Assembly: GCA_024637015.1 (NCBI GenBank)
Contig: JAGXGE010000004.1
Coordinates: forward strand, 124,001 to 188,000
Reading direction: 5' to 3'
Length of the DNA: 64,000 bases
Source: Aequorivita sp.
GTDB lineage: Bacteria > Bacteroidota > Bacteroidia > Flavobacteriales > Flavobacteriaceae
Under the pieces are notes generated by a model. That model was not told where the DNA came from, searched no databases, and saw nothing but the letters and a program-made list of their open reading frames with translations. A program made the position numbers and the translations under genes. Each line of letters opens with the position of its first letter. Within the stretch, counting starts at the first letter, position 1. This document shows positions 34,533 through 43,544 of the stretch, in pieces.

Positions 34533-34540
34533 CAAAAATA
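34533..34540 (-). promoter_or_regulatory. -7 promoter element of sucA-odhB
   Basis: On the minus strand this reads TATTTTTG, an exact TAnnTTTG match. The ATG follows 36 nt downstream. No TTG at -33 was found. Confidence 0.5.
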
Positions 34541-34651
34541 CAACAATTACCTAAACTAGGTGAGTGGATTGTTTTTATTTATAGGACTGAAAATCTTAAA
34601 ATATTCACAAATATAATAGTTAGGAAAAGTCGTAATTCGCTTATCGGTTTA

Positions 34652-35626
34652 TTAAACGTTCCGCTGCATCAAACTATTTCCAAACTCATGGAGCATTTCT
34701 TTTTTTTCTTTAGAAATATTTATGCTTTCCAAAAGCGAGAAAGCATGATTATTATATTTTTCAATTTCCCTACGTGTTGCTTCTGCTGCACCCGATGTTA
34801 AGAATATTTCTTTTACTGTGCTAATTTTATCCGTTGGGTCTTTGGGATTGATACTGAAAAGATGCTCTAGTTCCTCTGCTTGTGAAGAAGAACCTTGCCC
34901 AGCGGCCATTAAATACAAAAAGGTTTTTTTGTTTGAAATAATATCACCTCCCACCTGTTTTCCAAAGGTTTCTGGATTGCCAAAAACATCTAAATAATCA
35001 TCCTGCAACTGGAAAGCGATACCCAGATTTCTTCCAAATTGATAGATTTTGCCTTTATCATTTTCAGAAGCTTCAGCAACAATGGCGCCCATTTTCATGG
35101 CTGCACCCAGTAATACAGCTGTTTTATGGTCTATCATTGTTGTGTATTCCACCAAAGTTACGTCATCACGGGTTTCAAAATCCATGTCGTGCTGCTGGCC
35201 CTCGCAAACCTGTAATGCGGTTTCGCTGAAAAGTTTAGCTAGCTCCTGAAACATTTTCGGCTCGTAGTTTTCAAAAAAACGGTATGCCAAAATCAACATC
35301 GCGTCACCGGAAAGAATAGCGGTATTCACATCCCATTTTTCATGAACTGTTTTTTGGCCCCTTCGCAAGGGTGCATTATCCATTATGTCGTCGTGAATAA
35401 GCGAGAAATTATGAAACAATTCTACGGCAAGCGCAGCATGTATGGATTTTTCAAAATCAGTTCCGAAAAAATCGCAAACCATTAATGTAAGTAAAGGCCG
35501 TAACCTTTTGCCCCCTAAAGAAAGAATATATTTTATAGGGTCGTAAAGTTGGCGCGGTTCTTTTTGGGCAACAGCACTATCGATATATTCCTGAAGTACT
35601 TGGTTGTATTTATTCAAAAAATCCAT
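34652..35626 (-). CDS. Polyprenyl diphosphate synthase (trans-prenyltransferase)
   Basis: 324 residues. The first Asp-rich motif is at residues 79-83 (DDIMD) and the second is in QLQDDYLDVFG; the conserved GGKRLRPLLTLM is near residue 38. It condenses isopentenyl diphosphate onto allylic diphosphates. Phe74, five residues before the first Asp motif, fills the chain-length pocket, which in characterised enzymes stops elongation at about C15-C20, so a farnesyl/geranylgeranyl synthase is likelier than a long-chain quinone side-chain enzyme. It stands alone, divergent from the TetR gene. Confidence 0.9.
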   Translation of the reverse strand: MDFLNKYNQVLQEYIDSAVAQKEPRQLYDPIKYILSLGGKRLRPLLTLMVCDFFGTDFEKSIHAALAVELFHNFSLIHDDIMDNAPLRRGQKTVHEKWDVNTAILSGDAMLILAYRFFENYEPKMFQELAKLFSETALQVCEGQQHDMDFETRDDVTLVEYTTMIDHKTAVLLGAAMKMGAIVAEASENDKGKIYQFGRNLGIAFQLQDDYLDVFGNPETFGKQVGGDIISNKKTFLYLMAAGQGSSSQAEELEHLFSINPKDPTDKISTVKEIFLTSGAAEATRREIEKYNNHAFSLLESINISKEKKEMLHEFGNSLMQRNV

Positions 35627-35729
35627 TCAATAAAATTTTGGCTAAAGTAAAACAAGCAAAGCAAAACCGCACAATTTAAAACCAAAAATAGGTGCATTGT
35701 TAATGCTGCGTTAAAAAATATAAAACTTT

Positions 35730-35757
35730 GGAAACTTTTTTTGTTTTTAAAGTTTCC
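35730..35757. promoter_or_regulatory. Putative operator of the TetR-type regulator
   Basis: A perfect 9-bp inverted repeat GGAAACTTT (35730-35738) with AAAGTTTCC (35749-35757) and a 10-bp spacer. It overlaps the TTG at -33 and the promoter spacer, an ideal position for repression by the regulator encoded immediately downstream. Confidence 0.7.
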
Positions 35758-35770
35758 CGACATACCTTTG
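35741..35770 (+). promoter_or_regulatory. Promoter of the tetR-tolC-RND efflux operon
   Basis: TTG at 35741-35743, 19 bp, then TACCTTTG at 35763-35770, an exact match to the Bacteroidota consensus. The ATG at 35780 follows 9 bp later, so the leader is nearly absent. Confidence 0.75.
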
Positions 35771-35779
35771 CGCCCGATT

Positions 35780-36391
35780 ATGAGAGAAAAAATTGTTCAA
35801 AAAGCAACAGATCTATTTTTAAAGCTTGGTTTTAAGAGTGTTACAATGGATGATATTGCCAATGAAATGGCCATTTCAAAAAAAACCATATATACACATT
35901 TCAAAAACAAAACAGCTTTAGTTAAAGAATGTACCCGTAATGTGATGCACAACATTACTATTGGCATCGATGAAATTTGTTCCTTGGAACAAAACCCTAT
36001 TGAGGAATTATATGAAATAAAAAAATTCGTGATGGGGAAAATTGAAGATGACAACTCGTCCCCACAATACCAACTTCAAAAATATTATCCGGAAATAAGC
36101 GAAGGCCTCAAGGAAAGCCATTTTGAAAAAATGATGGAATGTACCAGAAAAAATCTTCGTAAAGGAATTGAAGAAGGTCTTTACAGAAGCAACCTGGACG
36201 TAGAATTCATCGCAAGGCTCTATTTTTTGGGCATTCACGGAATTAAAGATCAAAACCTTTTTCCGCTTGATAAGTTTTCAACCAAATTCATCACAGAGGA
36301 ATATCTGGAATATCATTTACGCGGAATTGTAACATCTGAAGGTTTCTTAACACTAAAAAATTTCATCAAAGAGCATCAAACCAATGACTAA
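35780..36391 (+). CDS. TetR/AcrR-family transcriptional repressor of the efflux operon
   Basis: 203 residues starting at ATG 35780; the in-frame TTG at 35741 is the -33 promoter element. The N-terminal helix-turn-helix (about 1-60, KATDLFLKLGFKSVTMDDIA then ISKKTIYTHFKNK) is the TetR fold, and the rest is the helical ligand-binding domain. Its end overlaps the tolC-like gene by 8 nt, so it is the first gene of the efflux operon. The inverted repeat at 35730-35757 is a likely autoregulatory operator. The inducing ligand is unknown. Confidence 0.9.
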   Translation: MREKIVQKATDLFLKLGFKSVTMDDIANEMAISKKTIYTHFKNKTALVKECTRNVMHNITIGIDEICSLEQNPIEELYEIKKFVMGKIEDDNSSPQYQLQKYYPEISEGLKESHFEKMMECTRKNLRKGIEEGLYRSNLDVEFIARLYFLGIHGIKDQNLFPLDKFSTKFITEEYLEYHLRGIVTSEGFLTLKNFIKEHQTND

Positions 36392-37763
36392 AAAACTTTT
36401 AATATTCAGTTTTCTACTGTTCGCCACTTTAGGTTTTTCCCAGCAGCAGAAAAATTACACGTTCAGTTTGGAAGAGGCTGTAACTTTTGCACTCGATAGT
36501 AATTACACTTCCATAAATGCACAACGTGATATAGCCAAAGCAATTAAACAAAAGTGGGAAACTACGGCACAAGGCCTTCCGCAGATAGATGGAAATATAT
36601 CTTACAATAATAATTTAAAACAGCCAGTAACACTACTTCCCGCTGAAATTACCGGTGGCGAACCAGGCACATTTATACCAATTAGGTTTGGAACAAAACA
36701 AAATGCAAATGCCGTAGCAACTTTGAATCAGCTAATTTTTGACGGAAGCTATCTTGTAGGGCTAAAAGCCGCAAAAGCATTTTTGAGATATTCAGAAAAT
36801 GCCAACGAAAAAACACGTTTGGAAGTCAGGAAAGGAGTAATCAATGCTTATGGCAGTGTTCTGCTGGCGCAGGAATTGGTGGAAATTTTTGAAAAAAACA
36901 AAACTAACCTTGAGAAAAACCTCAACGAAACCAGAAAAATTTACGAAAACGGTTTGGGGGAAGAAGAAAGTGTGGAACAGCTTGAAATCACTCTTCTGGA
37001 AATCGAGACCCAACTCAGAAATGCAAGCAGAAGTCAGGTTATCGCCAAACAAATGTTCAATCTTGCTTTGGGCATAGATGTGGAAGCGGCGGTAACATTA
37101 ACAGATGATTTGGATCAATTGGCCAATCAAAATATAAGCCTTTCACTTTTAGATTCGTCAATTAAAATTGAAGATAATGTAGATTATAAAATCGCTTTTA
37201 ACCTTACTGAGCAGCGCTATTTTGAAAATAGACTGGAAAAGAGCAAGTTCCTCCCAAGGCTTTCGGCTTTTGTGAATTACGGAACTTCAGCAAACAGTGA
37301 TAATTTTAGCTTTTTTAATGGGGATCAAATATGGTATCAATCTTCTGTTTTAGGGGTTAGTTTGAATATTCCTATCTTTAGTAGTGGTATGAGAAATGCA
37401 GCTGCACAACGCACTAAAATTGCGTTGGACCAAGCAAAGACAGATCTCGATCAAACAAGGCAACAAATAAAACTTGACCTAACAACAGCACAAAGCAACT
37501 ACCAATTCGCCATAGAAAATTATGAAAATTCAAAAAAAAATCTTGCTTTGGCTGAGCGTATTGAAAACAAGAACCAAATAAAATTCACGGAAGGCCTTTC
37601 AACCAGTTTTGATTTACGTCAAGCCCAAACGCAATTATATTCAGCACAGCAGCAATTTTTTCAGTCCATGCTTAATGTAATCAATGAAAAAGCGAATCTT
37701 GAAACTGTACTTAACATTCCGAAGTTGCGTATCAATTATGAAGAAATTAAAGGTAAATACTAA
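36384..37763 (+). CDS. TolC-like outer-membrane efflux protein
   Basis: 459 residues with a signal peptide (to GFSQQQ). It has two repeats of the outer-membrane efflux (OEP) fold: FSLEEAVTFALDSNYT at the start, long alpha-helical coiled-coil segments around 155-215 and 345-440, and beta strands between. It forms the trimeric outer-membrane channel of a tripartite pump with the adaptor and RND permease encoded next. The ATG overlaps the TetR stop by 8 nt. Confidence 0.93.
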   Translation: MTKKLLIFSFLLFATLGFSQQQKNYTFSLEEAVTFALDSNYTSINAQRDIAKAIKQKWETTAQGLPQIDGNISYNNNLKQPVTLLPAEITGGEPGTFIPIRFGTKQNANAVATLNQLIFDGSYLVGLKAAKAFLRYSENANEKTRLEVRKGVINAYGSVLLAQELVEIFEKNKTNLEKNLNETRKIYENGLGEEESVEQLEITLLEIETQLRNASRSQVIAKQMFNLALGIDVEAAVTLTDDLDQLANQNISLSLLDSSIKIEDNVDYKIAFNLTEQRYFENRLEKSKFLPRLSAFVNYGTSANSDNFSFFNGDQIWYQSSVLGVSLNIPIFSSGMRNAAAQRTKIALDQAKTDLDQTRQQIKLDLTTAQSNYQFAIENYENSKKNLALAERIENKNQIKFTEGLSTSFDLRQAQTQLYSAQQQFFQSMLNVINEKANLETVLNIPKLRINYEEIKGKY

Positions 37764-37820
37764 AAACCACTCCTAAACACATCAACTCCTAAACTAATCG
37801 ACTTTTTAAAAAAATTAACA

Positions 37821-38981
37821 ATGAAAAAATCAATTCTATTATTAATAACACTTATCACACTTGCTTCCTGCGGTGGTGATAACAAATCGGTTGATGCGAT
37901 AATTGATTCCAACGACATGGCAGCAGTAAAAGCTAAGCGCACTGATCTAAACAAACAGCAACGCGAGCTTAAGGCAGACATCGATAAGCTAAACGAATAC
38001 ATAGATCAAAACGAAAAGAAAGAGCGTCCAGCTTTGGTAACTGCTGAAGTAATTAAAGACACTATTTTCAAACATTACGTTGAAGTGCAGGGCAATGTGG
38101 AAACGGATCAAAACGTAGTTTTAAATGCGGAATATTCGGGAGTACTGACGAACGTTTATGTGAAGGAAGGACAACAAGTTTCTAAAGGGCAACGCCTTGC
38201 GAAAATAGATGATGGCGGCCTGTCCAGTCAAGTGGCCCAACAGGAAGCCCAAATGGCTTTGGCACAAACCACTTTTGAGCGCCAGGAACGTTTGTGGAAT
38301 CAGAAAATTGGTTCAGAAATACAGTATTTACAAGCCAAGACTAGTTATGAATCTGCAAAAAATGTTACCCAGCAATTACGCTCACAATTGTCCAAAACAA
38401 TTATTACAGCTCCCTTCAGCGGAGTTGTTGATGAAATTATTTCTGATCCTGGGCAGGTACTAATTCCAGGGCAAACGCAAGTGATTCGATTGATAAACCT
38501 GAGCGATATGTACGTAAAAGCGTCTATCCCCGAAACCTATCTTAAAAACATAAAGAAAGGAACTCAAGTAAAAGTGAATCTTGCTTCCATAAATGAAGAT
38601 TTCACTGGAACGGTTCGCCAAGTGAGCAATTACATCAACCCAAATAACAGAAGTTTTGACATACAGGTTGAAATTCCGAACAAAGACGGGCTTGTAAAAC
38701 CAAACCTTATTGCAACAGTAAAGGTGAACGATTACAGCGCAGAAGCAGCTATAACTGTACCTGAGAACATCCTTATGGAAAACGCCGAAGGTGAAACTAT
38801 CGCTTATATCTACAAACCCGTGAATGATTCAATAGGTATTGCAAAACGTGTGCTTCTTAAAACTGGTCTTTCATACCAAAACCATACAGAAGTAAAATCT
38901 GGCTTAAAAAAAGGCGATACCATCATTAAAGAAGGTGCAAAAACCCTTCGTGACGGTCAAAAAGTAACCATCAAAAACTAA
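37821..38981 (+). CDS. RND efflux periplasmic adaptor lipoprotein (membrane fusion protein)
   Basis: 386 residues with a lipobox ending at Cys17 (TLASC). A heptad-like coiled coil lies near residues 35-68. It has the split lipoyl domain (EYSGVLTNVYVKEGQQVSKG, then ITAPFSGVVDEIISDPGQVL), the alpha hairpin between, and a beta-barrel (about 200-290). It bridges the inner-membrane permease to the TolC-like channel. Spaced 57 nt after tolC and 15 nt before the permease gene. Confidence 0.94.
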   Translation: MKKSILLLITLITLASCGGDNKSVDAIIDSNDMAAVKAKRTDLNKQQRELKADIDKLNEYIDQNEKKERPALVTAEVIKDTIFKHYVEVQGNVETDQNVVLNAEYSGVLTNVYVKEGQQVSKGQRLAKIDDGGLSSQVAQQEAQMALAQTTFERQERLWNQKIGSEIQYLQAKTSYESAKNVTQQLRSQLSKTIITAPFSGVVDEIISDPGQVLIPGQTQVIRLINLSDMYVKASIPETYLKNIKKGTQVKVNLASINEDFTGTVRQVSNYINPNNRSFDIQVEIPNKDGLVKPNLIATVKVNDYSAEAAITVPENILMENAEGETIAYIYKPVNDSIGIAKRVLLKTGLSYQNHTEVKSGLKKGDTIIKEGAKTLRDGQKVTIKN

Positions 38982-38996
38982 GAAACCCTTTGCACC

Positions 38997-41900
38997 ATGA
39001 GCAAAAACCCGTATAAAGAATTTAGTATTTCGTCTTGGGCCATTGACAATAAAATGACGGTCTATGTAATTATGGCCATCATCCTGTTTTTGGGTGCTTT
39101 CGCCTATTACAGCATGCCGCGAGAAGCTTTTCCGGAAATTATTGAAACTAAAATTTACGTTAGCTCCGTAAACCCAGGAAACTCTGCTGAGGATGTTGAA
39201 AAATTCATCACCGAACCTTTGGAAGAGGAATTTAAAGACGTAGCTGGCGTAAAGGAAATTACCTCCACAACTCTTCAGGATTATTCTATTATCATAGTTG
39301 AATTTGAGGAAAGCGTAGAAATTCCCGTAGCAAAACAGTTGGTAAAAGATAAAGTTGATCAAGTTAAGGCCGAAACAACTTGGCCAGTACTCACCAATGG
39401 AGGCAAAGTAGAACCCAACGTTTTCGATTTAAACTTTTCTGAAGAAGTACCCATCCTCAACATTAACCTTACTGGAGACTATCCGGTGCAGCAGTTGAAG
39501 GATTATGCCGAATATCTTCAAGACAAGATTGAATTGCTTCCGCAAATAAAAGAAGCTACTGTCCGCGGAGCGGAGGAAAAAGAAGTGGAAATTGCCGTGG
39601 ACATTTATAAGATGACTGCCTCAAAAGTAAGTTTTGACAATATCATCAATGCTGTGAAAGGTGAAAACAATACCATTTCCGGGGGAAACATTATCACCAA
39701 TGGCGTACAAAAAAACATCCGCATCACGGGTGAAATTGAAGACCCAAAGGAGCTGGAAAATGTTGTTGTAAAAAAAGACGACGGGGTTATTTTCCTAAAA
39801 GACATCGCCGATATAAAATTTAAGGAAAAAGACGCTACTACCTATGCCCGAGAATACGGCAAACCTGTAGTGATGCTCGACATAAAAAAACGTGCCGGTA
39901 AAAACATGATTGAAGCTGTAGAGCAGATTAAAAAAATCGTGTCCGAAGAAGAAGAAAATTACCTACCTCAAAGTTTGCATGTTAGTTTGACAAACGACCA
40001 ATCTATCAAAACAGAAAACCAAGTAAATGATTTGGTAAACAATATCATTTTCGGGGTGCTTTTGGTTGTATTGGTATTGATGTTTTTCTTAGGTTTCAGA
40101 AATGCGTTATTCGTAGGTTTCGCCATTCCGCTTTCTATGTTAATGTCGTTGTTTATCCTTTCGTCATTAGGCTTTACACTAAACACGATGGTGCTTTTCG
40201 GACTCGTTATGGGACTGGGGATGTTAGTGGACAACGGTATTGTGGTGGTTGAGAACGTGTATACTTTAATGAGCGAAGGCATGCCCCCCCGAAAAGCCGC
40301 GAAACAAGGAATGGGTGAAATTGCTTGGCCTATTATTGCCTCTACCGCAACAACACTGGCGGCATTTTTCCCACTTGGGCTTTGGCCAGGAACCATTGGT
40401 AAGTTTATGATTTATTTCCCAATAACGCTCTCGGTGGTACTTTCATCATCGCTTTTTGTAGCCTTGGTTATCAACTCTATGCTTACTTCAGAATTTATGA
40501 AAACTGAAGAAGAACCCATGACTAAAAAGAAGCTCATCCGCTGGAGTATGATTCTGTTGGGTGTGGGTATTTTGCTTTTAGTCGCTGGCTTTGCTCTGGA
40601 TGTAGCCGCTTTTCGTGGTTTCGGAAACTTGGCCATACTAACCGCCATTATGCTTTGGGTTTACAAATACTTCCTAGCAGGAGCTGTGGATTATTTTCAG
40701 TATAAATCCCTTAAAAAACTAGAGAATTCCTACGAAAAAACCCTAAAATACGCGTTGCGCGGAAGAAAAGCCTATGTGTTTTTCTTCGGAACAATTGCTC
40801 TTTTAATTCTATCTTTTGTATTGGTGTATTTAGTACAACCAAAAGTACTCTTCTTCCCAGAAAATGAACCGAATCAGATTATTACTTACATAGAATATCC
40901 ACAGGGAACAGACATTGAAAAGACTAACGAACTCACAAAACAGGTAGAGCAACGCGTTTTTGACGCTATCGAGAAATATAACAACAACGGCTACAATTAT
41001 ATGGTGGAATCTGCCATTTCGCAAGTAGGCCAAGGTGCCGGAAATCCACAGACCGATGGTGGCCAGAGCAACGAAATGCCACAAAAAGGAAAAATAACCC
41101 TTTCCATGCGTGACTACCAACTACGCCGTGGCGTTAAAAGTAGCACCGTGCTTGAAGAAGTGCGCGATGCCGTAAAAGGTTTCCCTGGAGCCTCCATTAT
41201 TGTTGAAAAAAATGCCGCCGGCCCGCCCGTTGGCTACCCTATCAATATTGAATTGAGCGGTGAAAATTATGAAGAAATGCTTCTCCAAGCCGAAAATCTA
41301 CGTTCGTATATTGAAGGGTTGGGCATAAGTGGTATTGAGGAATTGAAGATAGACGTAAACAAAAGTAAGCCCGAAATGGACGTGACCGTGGACCGTGAAA
41401 AAGCAGGCCAACTTGGCATTTCCACAGGGCAGATTGGGCAAACTTTGCGCCGTGCAATTTTTGGGGAAGAAGCTTCCACTTATAAAGAAGGCGACGACGA
41501 TTATGAGATAAACGTACGTCTTTCAGAAAAAACACGCTATGACGAAAGCGCGCTTTTCAATCAGCCAATTACCTTTAGAAACAACCAAGGGAAAATTGTA
41601 CAGGTTCCAATTTCTGCGATGGTTACGAAGAACAACACCGCTTCTTTCAGCGCTATTAAAAGAAAAGATTTAAAGCGAACCATTACTGTTTACTCCAACG
41701 TAATTGGTGGATACAACGCAACAGAAATTGTGAATGATCTAAAAACCGAATTGCAGAATTATGAACTTCCCAAAGGCATAAATCTTGCATTTACGGGTGA
41801 GCAGGAAGAACAGGCAGACAATATGGGCTTCCTATTGATGGCGTTGTTTTATGCCTTAGGCGGCATCTTGCTAATTTTGGTAGCGCAGTTCAACTCTCTT

Positions 41901-42497
41901 TCCAAACCCGTGATTATATTAACTTCGGTGGTGCTAAGTTTGGCAGGGGTGTTCCTCGGGCTGGTCATTTTCCATATGGACTTTGTGATTATTATGACGA
42001 TGATGGGTATTATTTCACTTGCAGGTATTGTGGTGAACAACGCTATCGTACTCATAGATTATACCCAGATTTTGATAGACCGAAAAATGAGCGCCCTAGA
42101 AATGGACGATGACGATATGCTCACAAAGCGTCAGTACTTCGACCTCATCGTGGCTGGAGGAAAATCGCGACTGCGTCCTGTATTGCTTACTGCAATTACT
42201 ACCGTTTTGGGGCTTATACCTTTGGCTATAGGCCTAAACATAGATTTCTTTGGACTGTTTACAGATTATAATCCCAACATCTACATTGGAGGTGACAACG
42301 TAATTTTCTGGGGTCCGCTGGCGTGGACGGTAATCTTCGGATTGATCTTCGCCACCTTCCTTACCTTGATTGTAGTTCCAGTAATGTTCTATTTGGTGAA
42401 TCGCGCCAAGATAAAATTCAGAAAAAAACGAAGAATGAAGGAGATAAAAAAGGTGAAAGAAAAAGAAGCTATTAAGCAAAGTGGTTTTCTTAAGTAA
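38997..42497 (+). CDS. RND-family multidrug efflux permease (AcrB/HAE1 type)
   Basis: 1166-residue proton-driven inner-membrane pump, longer than AcrB (1049). TM1 is at about 18-38, the first large periplasmic domain follows, and TM2-TM6 at about 340-500 contain the proton-relay pair in LVMGLGMLVDNGIVVVENVY (adjacent GxLVDN Asp). An extra region of about 100 residues between TM6 and TM7 (about 510-590, LLGVGILLLVAGFALDVAAF and a second hydrophobic stretch) is predicted to add one or two membrane helices. The second half has TM7 to TM12 and ends in a Lys-rich tail. Part of the TetR-regulated operon; a terminator follows. Confidence 0.94.
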   Translation: MSKNPYKEFSISSWAIDNKMTVYVIMAIILFLGAFAYYSMPREAFPEIIETKIYVSSVNPGNSAEDVEKFITEPLEEEFKDVAGVKEITSTTLQDYSIIIVEFEESVEIPVAKQLVKDKVDQVKAETTWPVLTNGGKVEPNVFDLNFSEEVPILNINLTGDYPVQQLKDYAEYLQDKIELLPQIKEATVRGAEEKEVEIAVDIYKMTASKVSFDNIINAVKGENNTISGGNIITNGVQKNIRITGEIEDPKELENVVVKKDDGVIFLKDIADIKFKEKDATTYAREYGKPVVMLDIKKRAGKNMIEAVEQIKKIVSEEEENYLPQSLHVSLTNDQSIKTENQVNDLVNNIIFGVLLVVLVLMFFLGFRNALFVGFAIPLSMLMSLFILSSLGFTLNTMVLFGLVMGLGMLVDNGIVVVENVYTLMSEGMPPRKAAKQGMGEIAWPIIASTATTLAAFFPLGLWPGTIGKFMIYFPITLSVVLSSSLFVALVINSMLTSEFMKTEEEPMTKKKLIRWSMILLGVGILLLVAGFALDVAAFRGFGNLAILTAIMLWVYKYFLAGAVDYFQYKSLKKLENSYEKTLKYALRGRKAYVFFFGTIALLILSFVLVYLVQPKVLFFPENEPNQIITYIEYPQGTDIEKTNELTKQVEQRVFDAIEKYNNNGYNYMVESAISQVGQGAGNPQTDGGQSNEMPQKGKITLSMRDYQLRRGVKSSTVLEEVRDAVKGFPGASIIVEKNAAGPPVGYPINIELSGENYEEMLLQAENLRSYIEGLGISGIEELKIDVNKSKPEMDVTVDREKAGQLGISTGQIGQTLRRAIFGEEASTYKEGDDDYEINVRLSEKTRYDESALFNQPITFRNNQGKIVQVPISAMVTKNNTASFSAIKRKDLKRTITVYSNVIGGYNATEIVNDLKTELQNYELPKGINLAFTGEQEEQADNMGFLLMALFYALGGILLILVAQFNSLSKPVIILTSVVLSLAGVFLGLVIFHMDFVIIMTMMGIISLAGIVVNNAIVLIDYTQILIDRKMSALEMDDDDMLTKRQYFDLIVAGGKSRLRPVLLTAITTVLGLIPLAIGLNIDFFGLFTDYNPNIYIGGDNVIFWGPLAWTVIFGLIFATFLTLIVVPVMFYLVNRAKIKFRKKRRMKEIKKVKEKEAIKQSGFLK

Positions 42498-42514
42498 GAG
42501 AAAACAAAATCTTT

Positions 42515-42557
42515 ATAAAAACCCCTTGAGAAGTCATTTCCTCAAAGGGGTTTTTAT
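42515..42557 (+). terminator. Terminator of the RND efflux operon
   Basis: A long stem (ATAAAAACCCC-TTGAG with CTCAAAGGGGTTTTTAT, one bulged base) ends in TTTTTATTTTG. Confidence 0.87.
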
Positions 42558-42661
42558 TTTGTAGGAAACGGACTTCGAAAAAAACCAGGGAAAACCCTTT
42601 TTTATTTTTGAAGTTTTTGACTTAACTTGAAAAGTGTAACTGTCGTCCAATTTTTTAGATT

Positions 42662-43374
42662 ATGAAAACACTACTATACATCCTGCTATTCAACATCAGC
42701 GCAATAGGCCTTGCGCAGGATCCCGTTCTTTTTGATACCGATTGGTTTTAATGGAACTTACGGTAGATAATACCAATATTCCTATCCCAAATAATTCAGA
42801 GATGGGTTTAGTAACTTTGAATTTATTTATGAATCGTTTAGAAAGCTCAGCATGTGATAGTTTAGGAGGTGATCTTTCTGAATTTTCCAATGATGAATTT
42901 ACGGCGATCGAATTTAATATTTTGTTATATGAGTGCAATTATCCTGAAACAAGAGATTTTCAAAATGCATATTTTTATGAATTTTATAGTGGTTACCCAA
43001 CCAATCAAACATTTACATTTAACTATATTTTAGATGCAGGGCCGAACGAGGAATTTCAGCTTACAATTATAAATGGAGGGGGAGATACTGCAATATACGG
43101 CAATGCGGCTTTAAGCATCCAGGATAATACATTCTCTCAGTTTACACTATTTCCAAACCCAGCAAAAAATGAATTGTTTTTAAATTCAAAAAACACCACA
43201 GGAAACTTAAAACTAAAAATCTTCAACATAGAGGGCAAACTGTTAAGCACCCAAACAGTAGCAATTCAAGACCAAACCTCCATAGATGTCTCCAACCTAT
43301 CAAGCGGTATGTATTTTCTAAACATTGAAGATGAAAATGGCAGTAAAGCAATTAAAAGATTTCTAAAAGAATAA
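42662..43374 (+). pseudogene. T9SS-sorted secreted protein, split by a 1-base frameshift
   Basis: The ATG at 42662 opens a 29-codon frame with a good signal peptide (MKTLLYILLFNISAIGLAQ) and DPVLFDTDWF, then a TAA at 42749-42751. The following frame (from ATG 42751) continues MELTVDNTNIPIPNNSEMG and ends in a complete T9SS type A sorting domain (FTLFPNPAKNELFL to IKRFLKE). Adding one T to the TTTT run at 42746-42749 joins the halves as DTDWFLMELTVDN, the usual start of this secreted family. In the sequence as given the second part would lack its signal peptide. The TAATG at the junction could allow re-initiation but not export. It may also be a sequencing slip in the T run. Confidence 0.8.
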
Positions 43375-43404
43375 TACCTAATAAAAGCACACACAAAGTT
43401 TATT

Positions 43405-43440
43405 AATCTGCAAGTATCCTGATACTTGCAGATTTTTTTT
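43405..43440 (+). terminator. Terminator after the frameshifted T9SS gene
   Basis: A perfect 14-bp palindromic stem AATCTGCAAGTATC (43405-43418) with GATACTTGCAGATT (43421-43434) followed by T residues. Confidence 0.9.
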
Positions 43441-43511
43441 ATAAAACTACGTGAATTCGGAACAATAAATAATAATCCCTTTAAAACCACAACTATTCAT
43501 TAATTACTTAT

Positions 43512-43519
43512 TAAATTTG
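43512..43519 (+). promoter_or_regulatory. -7 promoter element of aspS
   Basis: TAAATTTG, an exact TAnnTTTG match, 25 bp before the aspS ATG. No TTG at -33. Confidence 0.55.
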
Positions 43520-43544
43520 CACCTTTAATTTTTTTCAGAAGAAA

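Noticed and set aside
35741-35779. TTG at 35741 as the start of the TetR gene
   Set aside because: This TTG is the -33 promoter element, and the added 13 residues are not TetR-like. ATG 35780 is preferred.
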